Shown here piece after piece: positions 43,711 to 56,916 of a DNA stretch of 64,000 nucleotides. Position numbers and translations under genes: made by a program. Source of the stretch: Centrapalus pauciflorus (lineage: Eukaryota > Streptophyta > Magnoliopsida > Asterales > Asteraceae); assembly GCA_020465985.1 (NCBI GenBank), contig JAANYP010003850.1, positions 1,736,001-1,800,000 of the forward strand. The letters run 5' to 3'. The notes under the pieces were generated by a model that saw only the letters and a list, made by a program, of their open reading frames with translations, ran no database searches and was not told the origin of the DNA. The first letter of the stretch is position 1. Each line of letters opens with the position of its first letter.

Positions 43711-44833
43711 CCTGATTTCTCGATTCCGTAGTCGCAATTCCTCCATACTTGAGGATGCAGATGTTATGGATTTAGGTCATCAGATTTGAAATGATTTTAC
43801 AGATCACGAGCTTTGACAAGTTGTAGATTTTTTCCTTTTATTTCATTTCCAGTTTGCCATTTTAGTTGTTTGATGGAGTTTAGAAGCGTACAATTCATAG
43901 AATATACATGACTATATGAACCTCATTTGGTGTATCTAATAGATGAAATTCAAAATAAATGTATAAATCAACTTTTCTGCATTGCTAATGGTTTTGTGTT
44001 ATTGACTGAAATTTAATAGCTTTTGTTGATATAGGTTTTTCCAATTGGTGGAAATACTCTTGTCCCAATTGTTTTGTGGCATCGTTTGACACTGGCAGAA
44101 AGTATCTTGGAATGTATTCTATTTACATGTTTTGGAATTAGGTTTTTTCTAGTATATTGGGTGTGTTCAATGGCTTTCTGTTGACAGAAAATTTCTAGTT
44201 ACTGCAAACAACCTTATCTGAATTGTTTGAAGACATAAAACAATAATCTGGGATGCTGTATCCTGCCATCCTGGAAGGTTCTCTTCCTTTATGTTGAAAG
44301 CCTTTTCTTTAATCTGGAACCTGTTTCACCAACTGTTTCTTGCATCTTCTTCTACTGATAGTATTTGTCCAAATTGGTGTTAGTATTCCGATCCAAAGTG
44401 TTTTGTACCATCCTATTAACAGATAGTGTCGATTAGGGCTTTAAGAAATGAAGTAGGGAAGTCTCGATATGGCCTCAGGAACTTGATTAGGGTTTTGATT
44501 TGATTTTTGGGAAATAGATGGATTTCAAATTTGATTAATTTGTTGTTGTAAGATTTTTAACTTTAAAACAAGTAAAACATATAGATGAAGAAGACAGGTT
44601 AAATAAATCATACTTAAACTTAGTAGCTATGTTTTTAGTCAAGAGGTTCATATTGATGATCATATAAACATCTTAGAAATTTAATAACAATAATAAATCT
44701 CAATTAGCCAACAGAAAGTTTATTAAGATTCATAGAGAAAAAAAAACAACAGACATATGACACTCGGTTATTCAAGCATTAAGAGAACTCATGGCTAGAA
44801 ACCACATGATTGGTAGTTGTGTGTAGTTGGTCT
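43711..44833. other. U6-SEO intergenic
   Basis: Moderately complex DNA with no ORF. Contains TTATCTGAATTGTTTGAAG (44213) and TTTAATCTGGAACCTGT (44309), which have near copies 3' of the U6 pseudogene (50760 and 50822). The part adjoining 44833 is the 3' flank of the SEO gene. Confidence 0.45.
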
Positions 44834-47800
44834 TCAAAAGGGTTCAAGAAGGCCAGTGTGCTCATGGCAACAGAGGAAAGCAATGTATTTCTCCATGAGG
44901 CGATGACACTCGGGGCACCGCATGCCTTCAGGGATTCTACCTGCTGCAATGGGAAACTCAAAGCGGCAGCAATTGTTTGCTGCAACATGAAGCTTATCGT
45001 GGTAATCTGTGAATGACAAATCAAAACCTTTTGCCGGGATGTCTTCCTTCCATATGTCAAAGTCAGCTGGTGCTTGCATCATGGTGGAGCCATGTCCGTT
45101 GGTCAGAATCTTTGATCCTCTACACAACAAAGCCCACGACCCGTCCTTGTCGTAGCTGAGTAGCTTCTTGATCTGTTGCATCATGGGGTCTTGATCATCG
45201 GCCCTCTTAAGTTGAATCTTAGAGTACAGCATGCTCTGCAACCTTGTCCAGAAGAACCATATCGAGGTAGTTTCTTGCCAGCAGTGGCTAAGCTTCTCGA
45301 TGCTGATGGTAGCAATAACCCTACGAACACTTTCCTTGTTCTTGCTTTTCCCAACATAGGCCATCTCTAATGGGATGCCCGCGGCAGTTGCCATGGCCCG
45401 TGCTGTGGTTGTGAATTTGCGGATCCACTCAATATCATCACCTCCGAACAAGAATATGTACTTTTCATCTCGAATCTGAGAATGTATTAACTTATCATAT
45501 AAAAAGCTATTAAGAGAACTTAAAACACATATGATATAACCCACACTTGTGACTGGTCATTTAGTTATATAGTACTGCTAATGCTGCGGTATATCAAGTC
45601 ACAAGCAACCAAGTGTTGTTGGGGCCTGGGAATTACGCCAGGGATCAATTCTATGACCCCTAACATAACGCTTAAACATAGACATACATTATATAGATAG
45701 CATTAGTCAGAAGAATTTACCCAATTGAGTATGGTCGGGTCTATGCCACTAACTAACAACTCTAACCGCCAAGTCTCTTCCCTCCAGAGTAGTTCCTCTT
45801 TGATGCTGGTGAAAGGGAAGGCATTGCTCCCCCAAATCCACATCATGTGGATGGCATTAGGGCTCAACTCCCTTCCTTGTGGGTCCAAGACTACTAGGAT
45901 AGGCTTGTGCCTAAAGTGCCACCTGTCTCCGATCGACCTGATAACTGCCCTGTCTATGATGGAAGGGTGGTAGACAGAATACCATGGCATTTTGTTCTTA
46001 ATTTCCTCAAATTTATTATCCATTTCATTGGTGTACTGTATAGAGGGATCAACGATGGGCATCCACACAACCTCATACAGAGCATCTGTCCTTGTTCCTT
46101 GAATGCGGGACTCGCTGTAGATTTCTTCAAGAATTGAAAGCTCCTCACGAGACATGTCTAGCCCTGATATCAGCAACAGCACATTCCTCCTCCGCAGAAC
46201 CTCTAGGCTAACCTGTTCAGGTCAGTTTATCAGGGTGTTAAATATTTATTAGCTGTACAGTTCTTATAGGCATTTAACCAGTTGATGATAATATATATCT
46301 CAATGTGTACATGTGTGTGTTAAAATTAGATATATCATTGGTACTATACCCTCCTCTTGGTTGAGCCCTCAAAGAGTGGTTGTATATCATCCCTTGGACT
46401 GATTAAGGTTTTGAGTATTTTCATGTTATCAATATGGCTTGTTTCAAACAGCTGATGGAAAGACCTCCTGAATTCAATTTCTTTCTTGTCTCCTGCATCA
46501 GTAAAAACAAATATAGACCAATTAGTATTTATATTTAAGAAACAGACACTCAAATACCCGGTCAATCATTTTTATGTTTGTATAATTATATGGATCGATT
46601 TCATACCAACAATAAGGCGACACTTTTCGAGTTGTTGTCTAAGAAACTCATGTATGTGATTGATTTTTAGAGTTAAGGTGGATAGCTCCCATGATTGCAA
46701 CTCTGTCGATGAAATACCATACCTGAAATCATTTTAACTTTTGTTTATCACCATCTATACAAGTCTATTTACATTATCGATATGATTTAGTGAAATGGAT
46801 AGAATTTATTTACTCGTGGCCCATGCTGGTCAAGTTGGCAATCTGTGTGGCACAAGTGATGATGCCTCTGATATTCCAGTATACAGCAGTAGGAATAGTA
46901 TTTATTGCTGAGGCCATGGCTGGCATATCAGGAGTTATGTACATAGATGGAAGCTCCTTGAATTGGACGATGCACCGGGTCAGTTCCAAGATGGAGTGGA
47001 TGAGTTTGTTAAGGGCATCGAATCGAGGTTTCAATGGTGCCGTATGCTCCATGATTGTTGGAACTTGTCTTAGGATGGCCATTGATTTAGCTAGTTGGTT
47101 TGATGGGTAAATTTGAGCCAGCAGCCAGAATTCTCCATAGTTGAGAGCAAAAGCTGCTAGGGTTAGCACCAGCTTTGCATCCCAGTGGAAGTTTCCCACA
47201 GTGTGGAATAGTGCAAGGGCTGTTGTGTGTCCATCCCCACCTGTTAAGCACTTCAATGCCATCTGAAAAATCACAAATAAATTTTCACAAAGCTGGAAAA
47301 AAAAAAAAGCTTTACATGTATGATGAATATCAATATTTATTGGATAATTGTAGATAAACCAATTCATAATCATCTCCTAACTATATAAAGATAAATACAA
47401 ACATTAATATAATGTACACAGATGTATAAAATTTATCCCAAGACATGAATACTTTCACCATAGTCTCCAAGTTATCTTTATCACCATACACACATGGACG
47501 CTACTGTATGAAATTTAACGGAAGTATAAGCATGCATTATCATCATCAATATTTATTGGACACAAATGGATAATTACTGATGAATAAAACATAATTATAA
47601 TGGAAAAAATATATAATACAAATCTAAATAAATCTTTTCCTTTACAATTTACAATAAGCATGTGTATCTAGTTTCCAGATAGTACCTCGCTTGCAAGTTT
47701 GTCAATTATGTGAGACAATGCATTCAGCATGAAAGCTACATTGGTCTGATGCGATTTATGAGTCGATCTTTCCCCATCTGTATGTTCATCCTGCACCGAA

Positions 47801-48352
47801 TGAAAGAACCACAGATAATTAGAACTGTGTTATAAGATGCATAGATGAAAAGTGGTGACGGATAAGATAAACGATACCCAATTCCATATAGATGAAAGGT
47901 GGAATAATGCATACCGCTGAATTGAGGTCAGCATTGATGTTGGCATGTCGGAGGATATCTTCTATTATTTGGAGAAGAGGTTTGACATCAACATCCGTGC
48001 CATCAGGGAGATGAGTGCCAGCCACTTGTTTCATGATCACATGGTCATCTGATGCACTGAATATGGAGTTCCCATCACTTGGGTGTAGCTGCTGCCGCAT
48101 AGGACTATGTACAGGGCGGCCCACCATCTGGTGTTCCGCTGGCTTGTGCATTGGTTGGGTAGTTGGATTATGCTTCAGGTTGTGGTTTGGGTCCATGAGT
48201 TGTTGCTGTGGCACCGGGTTACTCACAGGAAGGCTGACTTGCTGTTGCTGCTGACTGTATTCTTGTTGGGGTGGTGGATTAGTTGTAGAGGACTTCTTTT
48301 CCCTCGTAAGTGCTGGTATGCCCTTCATAAATTTGGAGGATGAGGAGTCCAT
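44834..48352 (-). CDS. Sieve element occlusion protein (SEO/SEOR, SEOB-like)
   Basis: Phloem P-protein subunit that forms filaments or slime plugs in sieve elements and seals them after wounding. Seven exons, all with GT-AG borders and matching phases: 48352-47915, 47790-47686, 47262-46814, 46722-46607, 46492-46350, 46212-45721, 45475-44834. The joined frame is 2,385 nt, 794 residues, normal for the family (about 700-820). The N-terminus (residues about 15-105) is Gln/Pro/His-rich low complexity. SEO_N starts near DDHVIMKQVAGTHLPDG and includes LTLAAFALNYGEFWLLAQ. The middle has NVLLLISGLDMS, and SEO_C includes KYIFLFGGDDIEWIRKFT and the conserved Cys-rich terminus RCPECHRLMEKYIAFLCCHEH. No signal peptide or membrane span, as expected for a cytosolic filament protein. 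No frameshift or internal stop in my model, so the gene appears intact. The SEOB-like assignment is tentative. Confidence 0.94.
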
Positions 48353-48840
48353 ATTAGATCCAAGGAAGGTAGGTGTTTGGGTTCAAGGTTTGGTTGTGTT
48401 CTTTCAGGGGGTAAACTGGTTGGGTTATATGGTGATTTACAATGGAATAAAGTGATTGTCCCATTTACTGAATCAACTTCCTTGCTTCAAGTACTAATAC
48501 TCGATATTTATTTTGCACTTTTTAACCTTTTGGAGACCAAGATTCTCCAAGCAACAAGATTAGATTGAATTGTGCCATTGATTTTTATGGCTTTTTACGA
48601 TTTACAGTTTACTTGGTTACAGGGTTCTGGTTACAAGAGATGATGGGAGTGGTTGAAAATTAGCACTGGAACTCTCCTTTTGTATCCCATTTGGATCTAT
48701 CATGTTATACCGAATAAGATTACTCATAAATGTTTATGGTTTTTTTCCCCTTCCAAATGAAGTTCAATTGCTCTTTCCTTTTAGGTGTTGTTCACTTGTG
48801 TATCATTTGAATAAGAAGTCAATTTATTTATGGAAAAAGA
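48353..48840. other. SEO upstream region
   Basis: Probable promoter and leader of the minus-strand SEO gene. T-rich ORFs at 48377-48905 have no recognisable content. No clear TATA box identified. Confidence 0.4.
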
Positions 48841-48859
48841 AGCAAATAAACTGCATCCA

Positions 48860-49030
48860 GGCATGTAGTCTACCTAACAAAGGTCACGGGTTTGAGGTAT
48901 CCTAAGTAGCAAAATTGCACCTTTGAAGCCTTTGGTGTTGTCTTACCGTTGGGTTAGTTCGACTTACCTCTCACGTGATGAGCCTGAGACGGTCGAGTTG
49001 GGAACATAAAGCTTTTGAGTCTATATAAGA
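48860..49030 (+). mobile_element. Possible SINE-like retroelement remnant
   Basis: GGTCACGGGTTTGAGG resembles a decayed pol III B-box neighbourhood (GGTTCGANNCC). It is followed by a complex stretch (GCACCTTTGAAGCCTTTGG, CACGTGATGAGCCTGAGACGGTCG) unlike the surrounding DNA. No target duplication or A box found. Confidence 0.3.
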
Positions 49031-49034
49031 AGCA

Positions 49035-49191
49035 TTAAACTTGTTTAAATTGAAAAGAACAACATTGAGAATGAGAGCACATGCTACATAAGGGTTGGAA
49101 ATGGAATATAAAAATGAATACATCTGATAGAAGCAAGCAAACCGAAGTAAAGAAAATTACCTGTCTTCTTTTGCTTTGGAACTGTTTTATT

Positions 49192-49228
<37 letters not shown>

Positions 49229-49494
49229 CATATTCTTTGCTTCTTTCCCTAATCAGCTCTAAATGGAAACAAAAAAAGGGGGATTTTGACCTATTGTCCT
49301 TTTCAGTTTTCAATTAACGGGGAAACATGAGTTTCCATAACTTCCATCATATTACATTGTAGCATACGTTTGTTTATGTATAGGATAATATCTTAAAGTA
49401 ATATTATAAACTTTCTTTTTATTTCAAACGTATCTTAGTTTAATATATTTTCTTCTTAATAAATGCTAAAATACATAAATGGTTTAGTACTAAA
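49035..49494. other. AT-rich intergenic with A-homopolymer
   Basis: An A-run of about 29 at 49200-49228. Nothing else recognised. Confidence 0.45.
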
Positions 49495-50092
49495 CTAGTC
49501 TATTAGCCCATGTATTACATGGGTATATTTTATGAATGATTTTTATTTTAAAACATATATAACTACTAAACTATTATTATAAAGATACCAAAAATAAATT
49601 AATAATGAAATGATATTAATTTGACCTAACAAGAATTATTGAATATATAAATTATATAATTGAAAATGATGAAAATAAACAGAATTAGCCTTTGAAAAAG
49701 TGAATATGTTTATTCATGTTCCATCAACCTAATAAAGGTTAATTTAATAAGAAAATATGGTGGTGAAATATTATTTTGTAATATTATGACTACATGTGAT
49801 GATGAAATTTTTTTTTATTAATATACATAGATATAGATATAGGTTTTAGCTGTAAGGTAATGTATCAAGAAAATCATTAATTAAATTATCATTGATATAA
49901 TTAATTTAGTTGATTAATTGAGTTGCAAAATTAGAAACAAATCAAAAACAAATTTTATTTACTTTCCATTGAATTAAATTAATTATAGTCATGTGCTAAA
50001 TTAGGAAAAAGAGCGGAAAAATGAAAAAAAAAATGATATTCTTAGAGAGTGACACTTGTACAAAATTGTCTTCTTTTATTAATAGGTATAGA
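49495..50092 (-). mobile_element. Non-autonomous Helitron, both ends present
   Basis: On the minus strand it starts TCTATACCTATTAATAAAAG at 50092 with host A before it. It ends with a perfect hairpin CCCATGTAATACATGGG, 8 bases, then CTAG at 49495 with host T after it. TC...hairpin...CTRR and insertion between A and T are the defining Helitron features. About 598 bp, no coding capacity. It is the best-preserved member of the family that fills 0-3.8 kb. Confidence 0.8.
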
Positions 50093-50289
50093 TATAAAAA
50101 CATATAAACAAGTAAAAGGAAGAATCCATGTCAAGGCTAGACCACAAGAATTAGCATGGAATTGGAATCAACTTTTACTTTTATAACAATAATATCATTT
50201 AAGTACGTTATTGGTGATGGTTGAAAAGCAAATAAGTGATTTGTGGTGAATATATTTCAAAGAAGGAAATGTGCAACATGTTTTATTTA

Positions 50290-50347
50290 TTAGCATGGTC
50301 ACTGCACAGGGATAATCTGCACAAGTCGAAAAATGATCCATTTTTTT
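50290..50347 (+). pseudogene. U6 snRNA pseudogene, 3' half
   Basis: TTAGCATGG..CTGC.CA.GGAT....GCACAA.TCGA.AAATG.TCCA followed by a T-run aligns with the last 58 nt of the U6 gene at 43602, with about a dozen differences, mostly transitions toward A or T. The 5' half, USE and TATA are absent, so it is inactive. Retention of the terminator T-run and of diverged U6 flank words further 3' points to DNA duplication rather than RNA-mediated copying. Confidence 0.78.
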
Positions 50348-51175
50348 AAGCGAAAAACAACGTTGACTAGGGCACAAAACTCTTTTGTTTTTTGTGTAGT
50401 TATCTCGTATGTGATTCATAGAATAAATGAATATATCATATATGTTCAGATTTCCATCAATCCCGTATATCCGGTATATAGGTGTTTATGGAGTAGGCTA
50501 TTAGAAGTCAATTATTTTTATAATACACGACACCATGAGCTTCAAAATAGTTGTATTTCATCTATTTCAATTTAATTTCATAGCCATTTTAGAGGCATAA
50601 TAATTGATATAAAATTATAAACACATTCAAAATAGTTGTAGCTTCAATTGAAATCATGTTTTTTCCCCTTGATCTGGAATTTACTTTGCTTGGGTGAATT
50701 CAGTATCTTTGTGTCACTCATTGTACTGATATCAATTATTTAAATTAGTGTAAATACACTTATCTGAATTGTTTTGAAGCATCCAATTGCTTGACGATTA
50801 TCAATCAAACTTAGGACTCTGTTTCTTGATCTGGAATTTGTGTCATTCATTGACCATTGTGTTGGGTAGCTTCTAAAAATTTCAGTCGGTATACATATAC
50901 TCTTTAATCCGAATTGCTTCAAATCACAAAAATGACTTCTTTAAAACCTTTCTTCATTCTGTCCATGCTGGATATATATTAACATGTATGTATTCAGTAT
51001 TGCCATATTGGTACTAGTTCTGAAATGTTGTTCGAGATGTTAGTAGAGCCAAACTCATTCATCAGAGTGTAAATTGTATCTGTAGCTCACATCATGATCT
51101 TTATTTAAGAGAGTAATGAACCCTATTAAAATGTAGGAAACAATGCTGAAAGATTTAATATGAAAGAGTCTTCAG
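50348..51175. other. Intergenic, diverged copy of U6 3' flank suspected
   Basis: CTTATCTGAATTGTTTTGAAG at 50759 and TTCTTGATCTGGAATTTGTGTCA at 50821 echo 44213 and 44309 in the same order after U6. No gene recognised. Confidence 0.4.
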
Positions 51176-51292
51176 TTGCAACGAATGAGACCAAGAAATT
51201 ATGCAGCAGTGCCAGAGACTTTCTGCAAATTGTTCAGTGACGATGGAAGCAAGCTGCAGGAAGCTTCTACATCTTTAGAAGTTTTAGTGACT
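51176..51292 (+). pseudogene. Orphan exon-like segment, 39 codons
   Basis: An open stretch reading MRPRNYAAVPETFCKLFSDD and then GSKLQEASTSLEVL, bounded by a 3' splice-site-like TCTTCAG and a consensus donor ACT|GTAAGTAAG; the length is an exact multiple of three. Composition is protein-like, unlike its surroundings. I do not recognise the family, and no neighbouring exons are visible, so this is probably a relic exon of a lost gene or a small unrecognised gene. Confidence 0.3.
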
Positions 51293-51685
51293 GTAAGTAA
51301 GATAGGATAGTATGTTCTTCAATTACATGCATGCATTTTATAGGAGAAATATATAAGATGGAACAAACCTGTAATGTTACTATTTTATGGCTAAGTAAAA
51401 TAATAAATTCAATTAACCAAATGTGATGTATGATAGAAATCTAATGCATAGAGCTAAATCTTGATCAATAAAATCTAGGCTGGCTGTAAGAGAACAAACT
51501 CACAAACAAATCATTAAACTCTAAATTACATATATTCTCTCTCAACTGAAGGTCTAAATTAATAAGTAGATTACATCATAAATTCATAATGGTAGGTCTT
51601 GACTTTTTTTTTTTTTTTTGTCAAATAATTATTTGTCACCTCATCAAATAACTATCTATTTCCGTTAATTTAATTAAAAAACATT
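51293..51685. other. AT-rich intergenic
   Basis: Nothing recognised; T-homopolymer at about 51606-51620. Confidence 0.4.
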
Positions 51686-51689
51686 TAAA

Positions 51690-52170
51690 TGTGAGGATAT
51701 TTGTGTAAAAAACCTTCATGTTGGACCATTTTTGCGATTAAAACCCCAAATCATTTTTCATTGCACAAAAAACCCTCAACCGGTAAAATCTCATATAAAT
51801 GAGATATTACCGATATAACCGGTTGAAAGTTACAGGCCACCATCAACATGTCACCAATGACCCCAAAATTTCGCCAGAAAAGGAAATTTCAACAAAAAAA
51901 ACACAGATTTAAACAAAACAATTAACAAGAAATGTGAATTTGAATCATAAAACATAGACAAATGAGTTCGCTGGAGAGAAGATTCGTACAAAGGATTAGT
52001 TAACTGATTGCAACCGGTTCATCAGGTTGCAAGTCATATTTTTATTTTAAAAAAACATTATTTTGATAAGTTTTAGTCAGCTTAGGATTTTTGTGCAATG
52101 AAAAATGATTGAGAGTTTTAATCGCAAAAACGATCCAACTTGAAAGTTTTTTGCGTAAATTTCCCAAAAT
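51690..52170. mobile_element. MULE-like element with about 100-bp inverted ends
   Basis: The left arm (ATTTGTGTAAAAAACCTTCATG, TTTTTGCGATTAAAACCCC, CATTTTTCATTGCACAAAAA) is matched by the inverted right arm almost word for word. Centre includes CAACCGGT...ACCGGTTG. The target duplication is lost. Confidence 0.65.
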
Positions 52171-52648
52171 ATAATTATAATATTATTAGATTTTTCATGC
52201 AAAACATATACATCGCTCTAATAATATTTTTTGTTACTTGTATGTCATACCTAGTTCTATAAGTAAACATGCAGGATACAACGTTATAACGAAATGTAAC
52301 AATATCAAAGTCATTATTAATAAAGAAATTATAATTAAACTTACTCTTCTAAAAGAATTATAATAAATCTAATAATATTTCCAATATTTAATATAACCGG
52401 TGAACATATATAGAAATCGGATACAATAACCAATTCCATCTACTGCTATAACTTGTACTTGATGCAAATGAAGTTGTATTCTGCACAAAAGCACTGTAAA
52501 CTGATACAAACATTCTACTCTAGAATCTAGTAAATAATATTAATTAATATATTATATATGACATCAATATCTGAGACTGATATCCCCACGGTTGTAAGTT
52601 GTAACTTGTACATACATACAGGATTATAGGTGTTGTTTGGTTTCAGGA
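52171..52648. other. Intergenic and SEX4 3' flank
   Basis: AT-rich; the last part is the probable 3' untranslated region of the minus-strand phosphatase gene. Confidence 0.4.
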
Positions 52649-55600
52649 TCACTCTTCATCTGGACACTCATCAAGAAACTGCCTTATGATCTTTCGCTCG
52701 TTTGATGTTAGATCAAAATCATCAGAGCTCAGTCTCTCCCACAATGCACTGCTTAAGCTCTCTGGATCGTTATCTCTTACCTGCATCATTCAAGGATTTG
52801 GTTTTGAGTATGCTTTGATAAAATCGAGACACTCCTCCTTTCTGAGTCTTTCCATAAACACAAGCATATGCATACAACTACCATCATAGTCATAATCCTA
52901 ATGGAAATTGAATTATACCTCGATATAGTTGTTGATGTGGCCGTCCTTGTTGACAGGAGTAAGAAGTTCGTATTCATTGGTTAGCCATTCTCCATCCACA
53001 ATGTACTTGTACTCGTAACGCCCTTCCTGTTACATCCAAAATAATAACGCTACACATACCCTCAGACACTATTTCACTTCCCGAATTAACAATTGATGTA
53101 CATTTTGCTAAATTGTGGTTTTTGTCAATTTTTCACTTTATTGTATAGTTCCATGTAATAATCCTAACCAATGGGATAGGTATATTTCCTGTTGGATGCA
53201 CTAGTTAGGTTTCTAGGACAAGTTGTCTGCTACAATTCATGCATTTGATACAATGTATCACAAACAAGGGATTTTGTAAGTCGATTATAACAAAGGAGAT
53301 GATTACCGGCAGATCTCTATGGAGAATCCACGAGCCTTGCTCCTCATCATATTTCAGTGGAAGTCTCTGCAACGAACCAACGACGTTAGCAATGAGGACC
53401 ACATAGGCACATAGCATAGAGAGTTGCCAGTGTATGTGTGGGATTATTTTCTAAGATGCTCCTGGACACTAAGAATGCTTTACTCCCTCTTCTCCAAAAA
53501 AAGGATGGACTGACATAGTTGTGTAAACTGTTAAGACTTTAAGATATTTGTGTAAACTGTTAAGACTTGAGATACTATGGAAAATTAAATGCCCTTTAGT
53601 CATGACTCATGACACAGTTGAATTAAACTTACGGGCCAAATTGATACCAACAATATTTTGAAATGATTGTTAATGGGCAAGATAGGTAACTTGGATTTGA
53701 CTTGCCAATAAGGAACCGTAAGCATTTATTTATCAAGACAAAAGGGAAATTGATGAATTTTTTTGGACTAGTCTTCCAAGATGAACTTTTCTAAAAACTA
53801 TATTTAAAAGAAACATCACTAGTCTAATTTCACAAGTAATATCTGGAGATCTTAGCATACTGCTGTAATAGGGATGACATTTTCAGGCTTCACTGGATAA
53901 TGAGGAGTTCTAGAATCAAGATTCCATCATTTAATAACTTAATGACATCTAGTACATCAATGATGCCACAATGATATTAGATAAAATTGAATCAGGTTAT
54001 TGATGGAATATATGCAGTGAAATAGTCAAATAGAGTCACTTTGAAGTTGAAACTGAGATATTCATAGTTTACCTGACCCCACCCAATATCGAGTCCAGAT
54101 ATTTCCACTGTAGAAAATCCGTTGCCCTTCCATGTCAACGTGACAGGTTTCCTTTTTAGGCCTGTAAGCTGTAAAATCAACCAAGTACATAAATGCAAGG
54201 GAACAGAAATTACAAGCTTATACGTAGGAATCAAAAAGACATACAAGTAAAAGAAGACACAGCATGGCCTAGCTCATATACTTAATGCATTTATGAAATA
54301 TGAGCAAGAATGACTCACGATGTCAGCTGTGGCACTTTTTATGGCATCCACTTTGGGAAAACATGAACGCTTACTCTGAATAGAAAGGAATAGGGAATTA
54401 GGTTAACATCATTATATGACACACTACTGTTTTCAGTTATTTATAGCCAAAAGAAGTTCCATGATAAATTAATTTACCAGCAGAAAAGTGACAGCGTCCT
54501 TCAGCTTATAACCTTGAACCCAGAACATGTATGCCAGCTGTAGTCCATAGGAATGATACGAGTGAATCATAAAGACCATTAAAAGGTCCCTTGTCGAAGG
54601 AGTTAAGAATGTAGGCATACCGCAGTTGCAGGAGCTCGTCCAAGCCCAGCTGTGCAATGTATATAAGTTACTCCCCCATTTCGGTTAATGGCTTTGTGCA
54701 ATTTGCTCACGACATATGGAAGCCGCAGCCGCAAGTCAAATGCATCGAAGTCCCTGTCCCAAACACCGAGAGACACAAGTATATTCAGAATGCATGTACT
54801 GGAGTAAGTTTTTGACCTTTTTAACTTTAAATGAATAATTTTAAAAGACTGCAAAAATGATGCCAAACAGAAAAACAGATCATACCCAACCTTATCTCTG
54901 CACGTAAGTGTTGAATGTCACTGAATGTGCTGGCATATTCACGAATAGCATTGATGTCGACATTAAAATATCTGAGAGAAAAAGTAAAGGGGAAAAATGT
55001 TCCTCCAGCTAAAGGGTAATCTTGTCCAAGAAATATAACAATACTGGTAAGCAGCATATTAACCTAGTAAATATATGTAAGAAAATGCCAGCTAATTCCA
55101 TTTCCTTGTGCCTTCATATATAAAGGTTTTAAACTTAAAGTTTCTTTTGGATACTCAAGATCTGAATCTTGTTGCAAGCAATAAATGGTTTTCACTCCAA
55201 TACTTCTAAGCTTGTCGACATCTGCAGGAGTCTGTCATATGGAAAACCAATAATAAGTCAGAACTGATAAGGTAGTCTTACAGGTAGACTATATCCCGGA
55301 ATTTTAATGAGAGGAAAAACACCTGCAGACATGACCCAACAATTAGATCTGGAGAAATGAAATCATAGTTCATTCCTAGTTCATGCCTGTAAGTCAACAC
55401 TGAAATCAATATATTAGCACAAATTGTTTGCCAAAACTTCAGAACTGGTAAACATCTCTTCATGTGTAAGTATGGTAATTTTTTCAGCTTAAAGCCTGCA
55501 AAGCTTATTTAATGTACATAAGGGACTAACCAGCACCCATCGCTTCAGTCATGTTAGTACTATAAATTTCAGATTTCTCTTCACTCTCTTTAGGATCTTC

Positions 55601-56916
55601 CATGTTGATACGGGATGTCGAACTAGGTGTTGCCTACAGAAACAAACGTGGTCAGTTGGGGTATAATATTAAAGCATGTTTAGAACAACCAATATTTTGA
55701 CCCACAGAAAGGATCCATATGCTTTCTAATAATTACAGTTCTTTCAAATAGTACTTCAAACAATCAGTTTCTGATTCTGAGTAGAAAATTAGCTTATGCC
55801 TTTCAAGTCACATTGCATTTAATTTGAAAAGGATGAGTTGATGTTGAAACAAGGTTGGTAATCTCAGAGAATATGAGCTATATAGCAAGTTTGCATATCT
55901 AATTCCAGGTAATATACAGTAAAGTCAAAACAATCTATAAATATACACTTCCAAGCTAAAATGTAAAATAACGAAAATGATGATGCCTCTGAGAATATAA
56001 AAGTAATTAAGTAGAAGAGAATATAAACATAAATGAATATTTGTAGTCCTTGTTGCATACATTGAAGCAATTTTTTAAATTTCAGGTTAACCTTTGGAAA
56101 TCATCATCTCAGGTGGTCTGGATCGGTGGATTGGCTATCATGAATTTTCAGAATATTCTGATTGTTTTTTGTTTCTTGATCCAAGTAACAACTTACATGC
56201 TTAGATTCTAGTTTTGCAATCTACATGGCATGCTATTTGATACATAGGCATCTTATTGAGGGTTAAATGATAAAATCTAGTGCAGTCCCAACTCCCAAGC
56301 GAGTCATACTCCTGATCAGCTGAGGGCTCTAAAACAATAATGATAAATTGAACATAGTACTGGTAGGTTCTGCATGTACAAATAATAAAACACAAGTACA
56401 TGGTTCATGTGTTTCTCCTTTTGTTTGATTTCCCATTTAACAAAAATTACAGAAATGATACAACGCATAAATGTTAGCATCTTAGGGATATAATTGAATT
56501 CGGGTACTGCTAATATCTTGGTGCACGTACTAGTTTAAATCGAAGAGTATAGGCGATGAACAAATTCAAACTCAAAGCATAGAAAGAAGCTTACCTTAAC
56601 TAAACAACTTCGATGGAGACCAGTAGCATTCATCAACCGCTTCTGACAATGATTCGTGTAAAAACATAATATGCACAAATCAAGAGGGATAAAATATGTG
56701 CACATATATAGATAATGAATGGAAAGAGAAGAGGATTTTACCATTACCGTTATGTTGAGAAAGCAGGGATGAAATGCAGATTGAATTCTGAAGGTTTGTG
56801 GAAACAAAAATGAAGAGGATCTGGAATCGAAAACGATGAAATGTAAAAAAGCATTGATGCGCAATTATTGAAGAGGAAAATGAAACAAACCTTGGGAGAA
56901 TTTGAAGGCAATTCAT
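52649..56916 (-). CDS. SEX4: Phosphoglucan phosphatase SEX4/DSP4, chloroplastic
   Basis: Removes phosphate from amylopectin during night-time starch breakdown in the plastid. Fourteen exons with GT-AG borders and consistent phases: 56916-56891, 56820-56748, 56642-56595, 55633-55531, 55399-55323, 55231-55155, 54971-54891, 54753-54621, 54537-54478, 54375-54319, 54168-54073, 53366-53307, 53026-52919, 52780-52649. The joined frame is 1,131 nt, 376 residues (Arabidopsis SEX4 is 379). Layout: transit peptide region 1 to about 55, beginning MNCLQILPR as in other SEX4s; dual-specificity phosphatase domain about 85-245 with general-acid Asp163 (RDFDAFDLR) and the active-site loop HCTAGLGR with Cys195 and Arg201; CBM48 carbohydrate-binding domain about 246-335 with GLDIGWGQ (Trp275) and NKDGHINNY; C-terminal tail packing motif to 376. 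All key residues are present, so the gene looks functional. The transit peptide sequence is poorly conserved, so exons 2 and 3 are the least certain. Confidence 0.95.
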
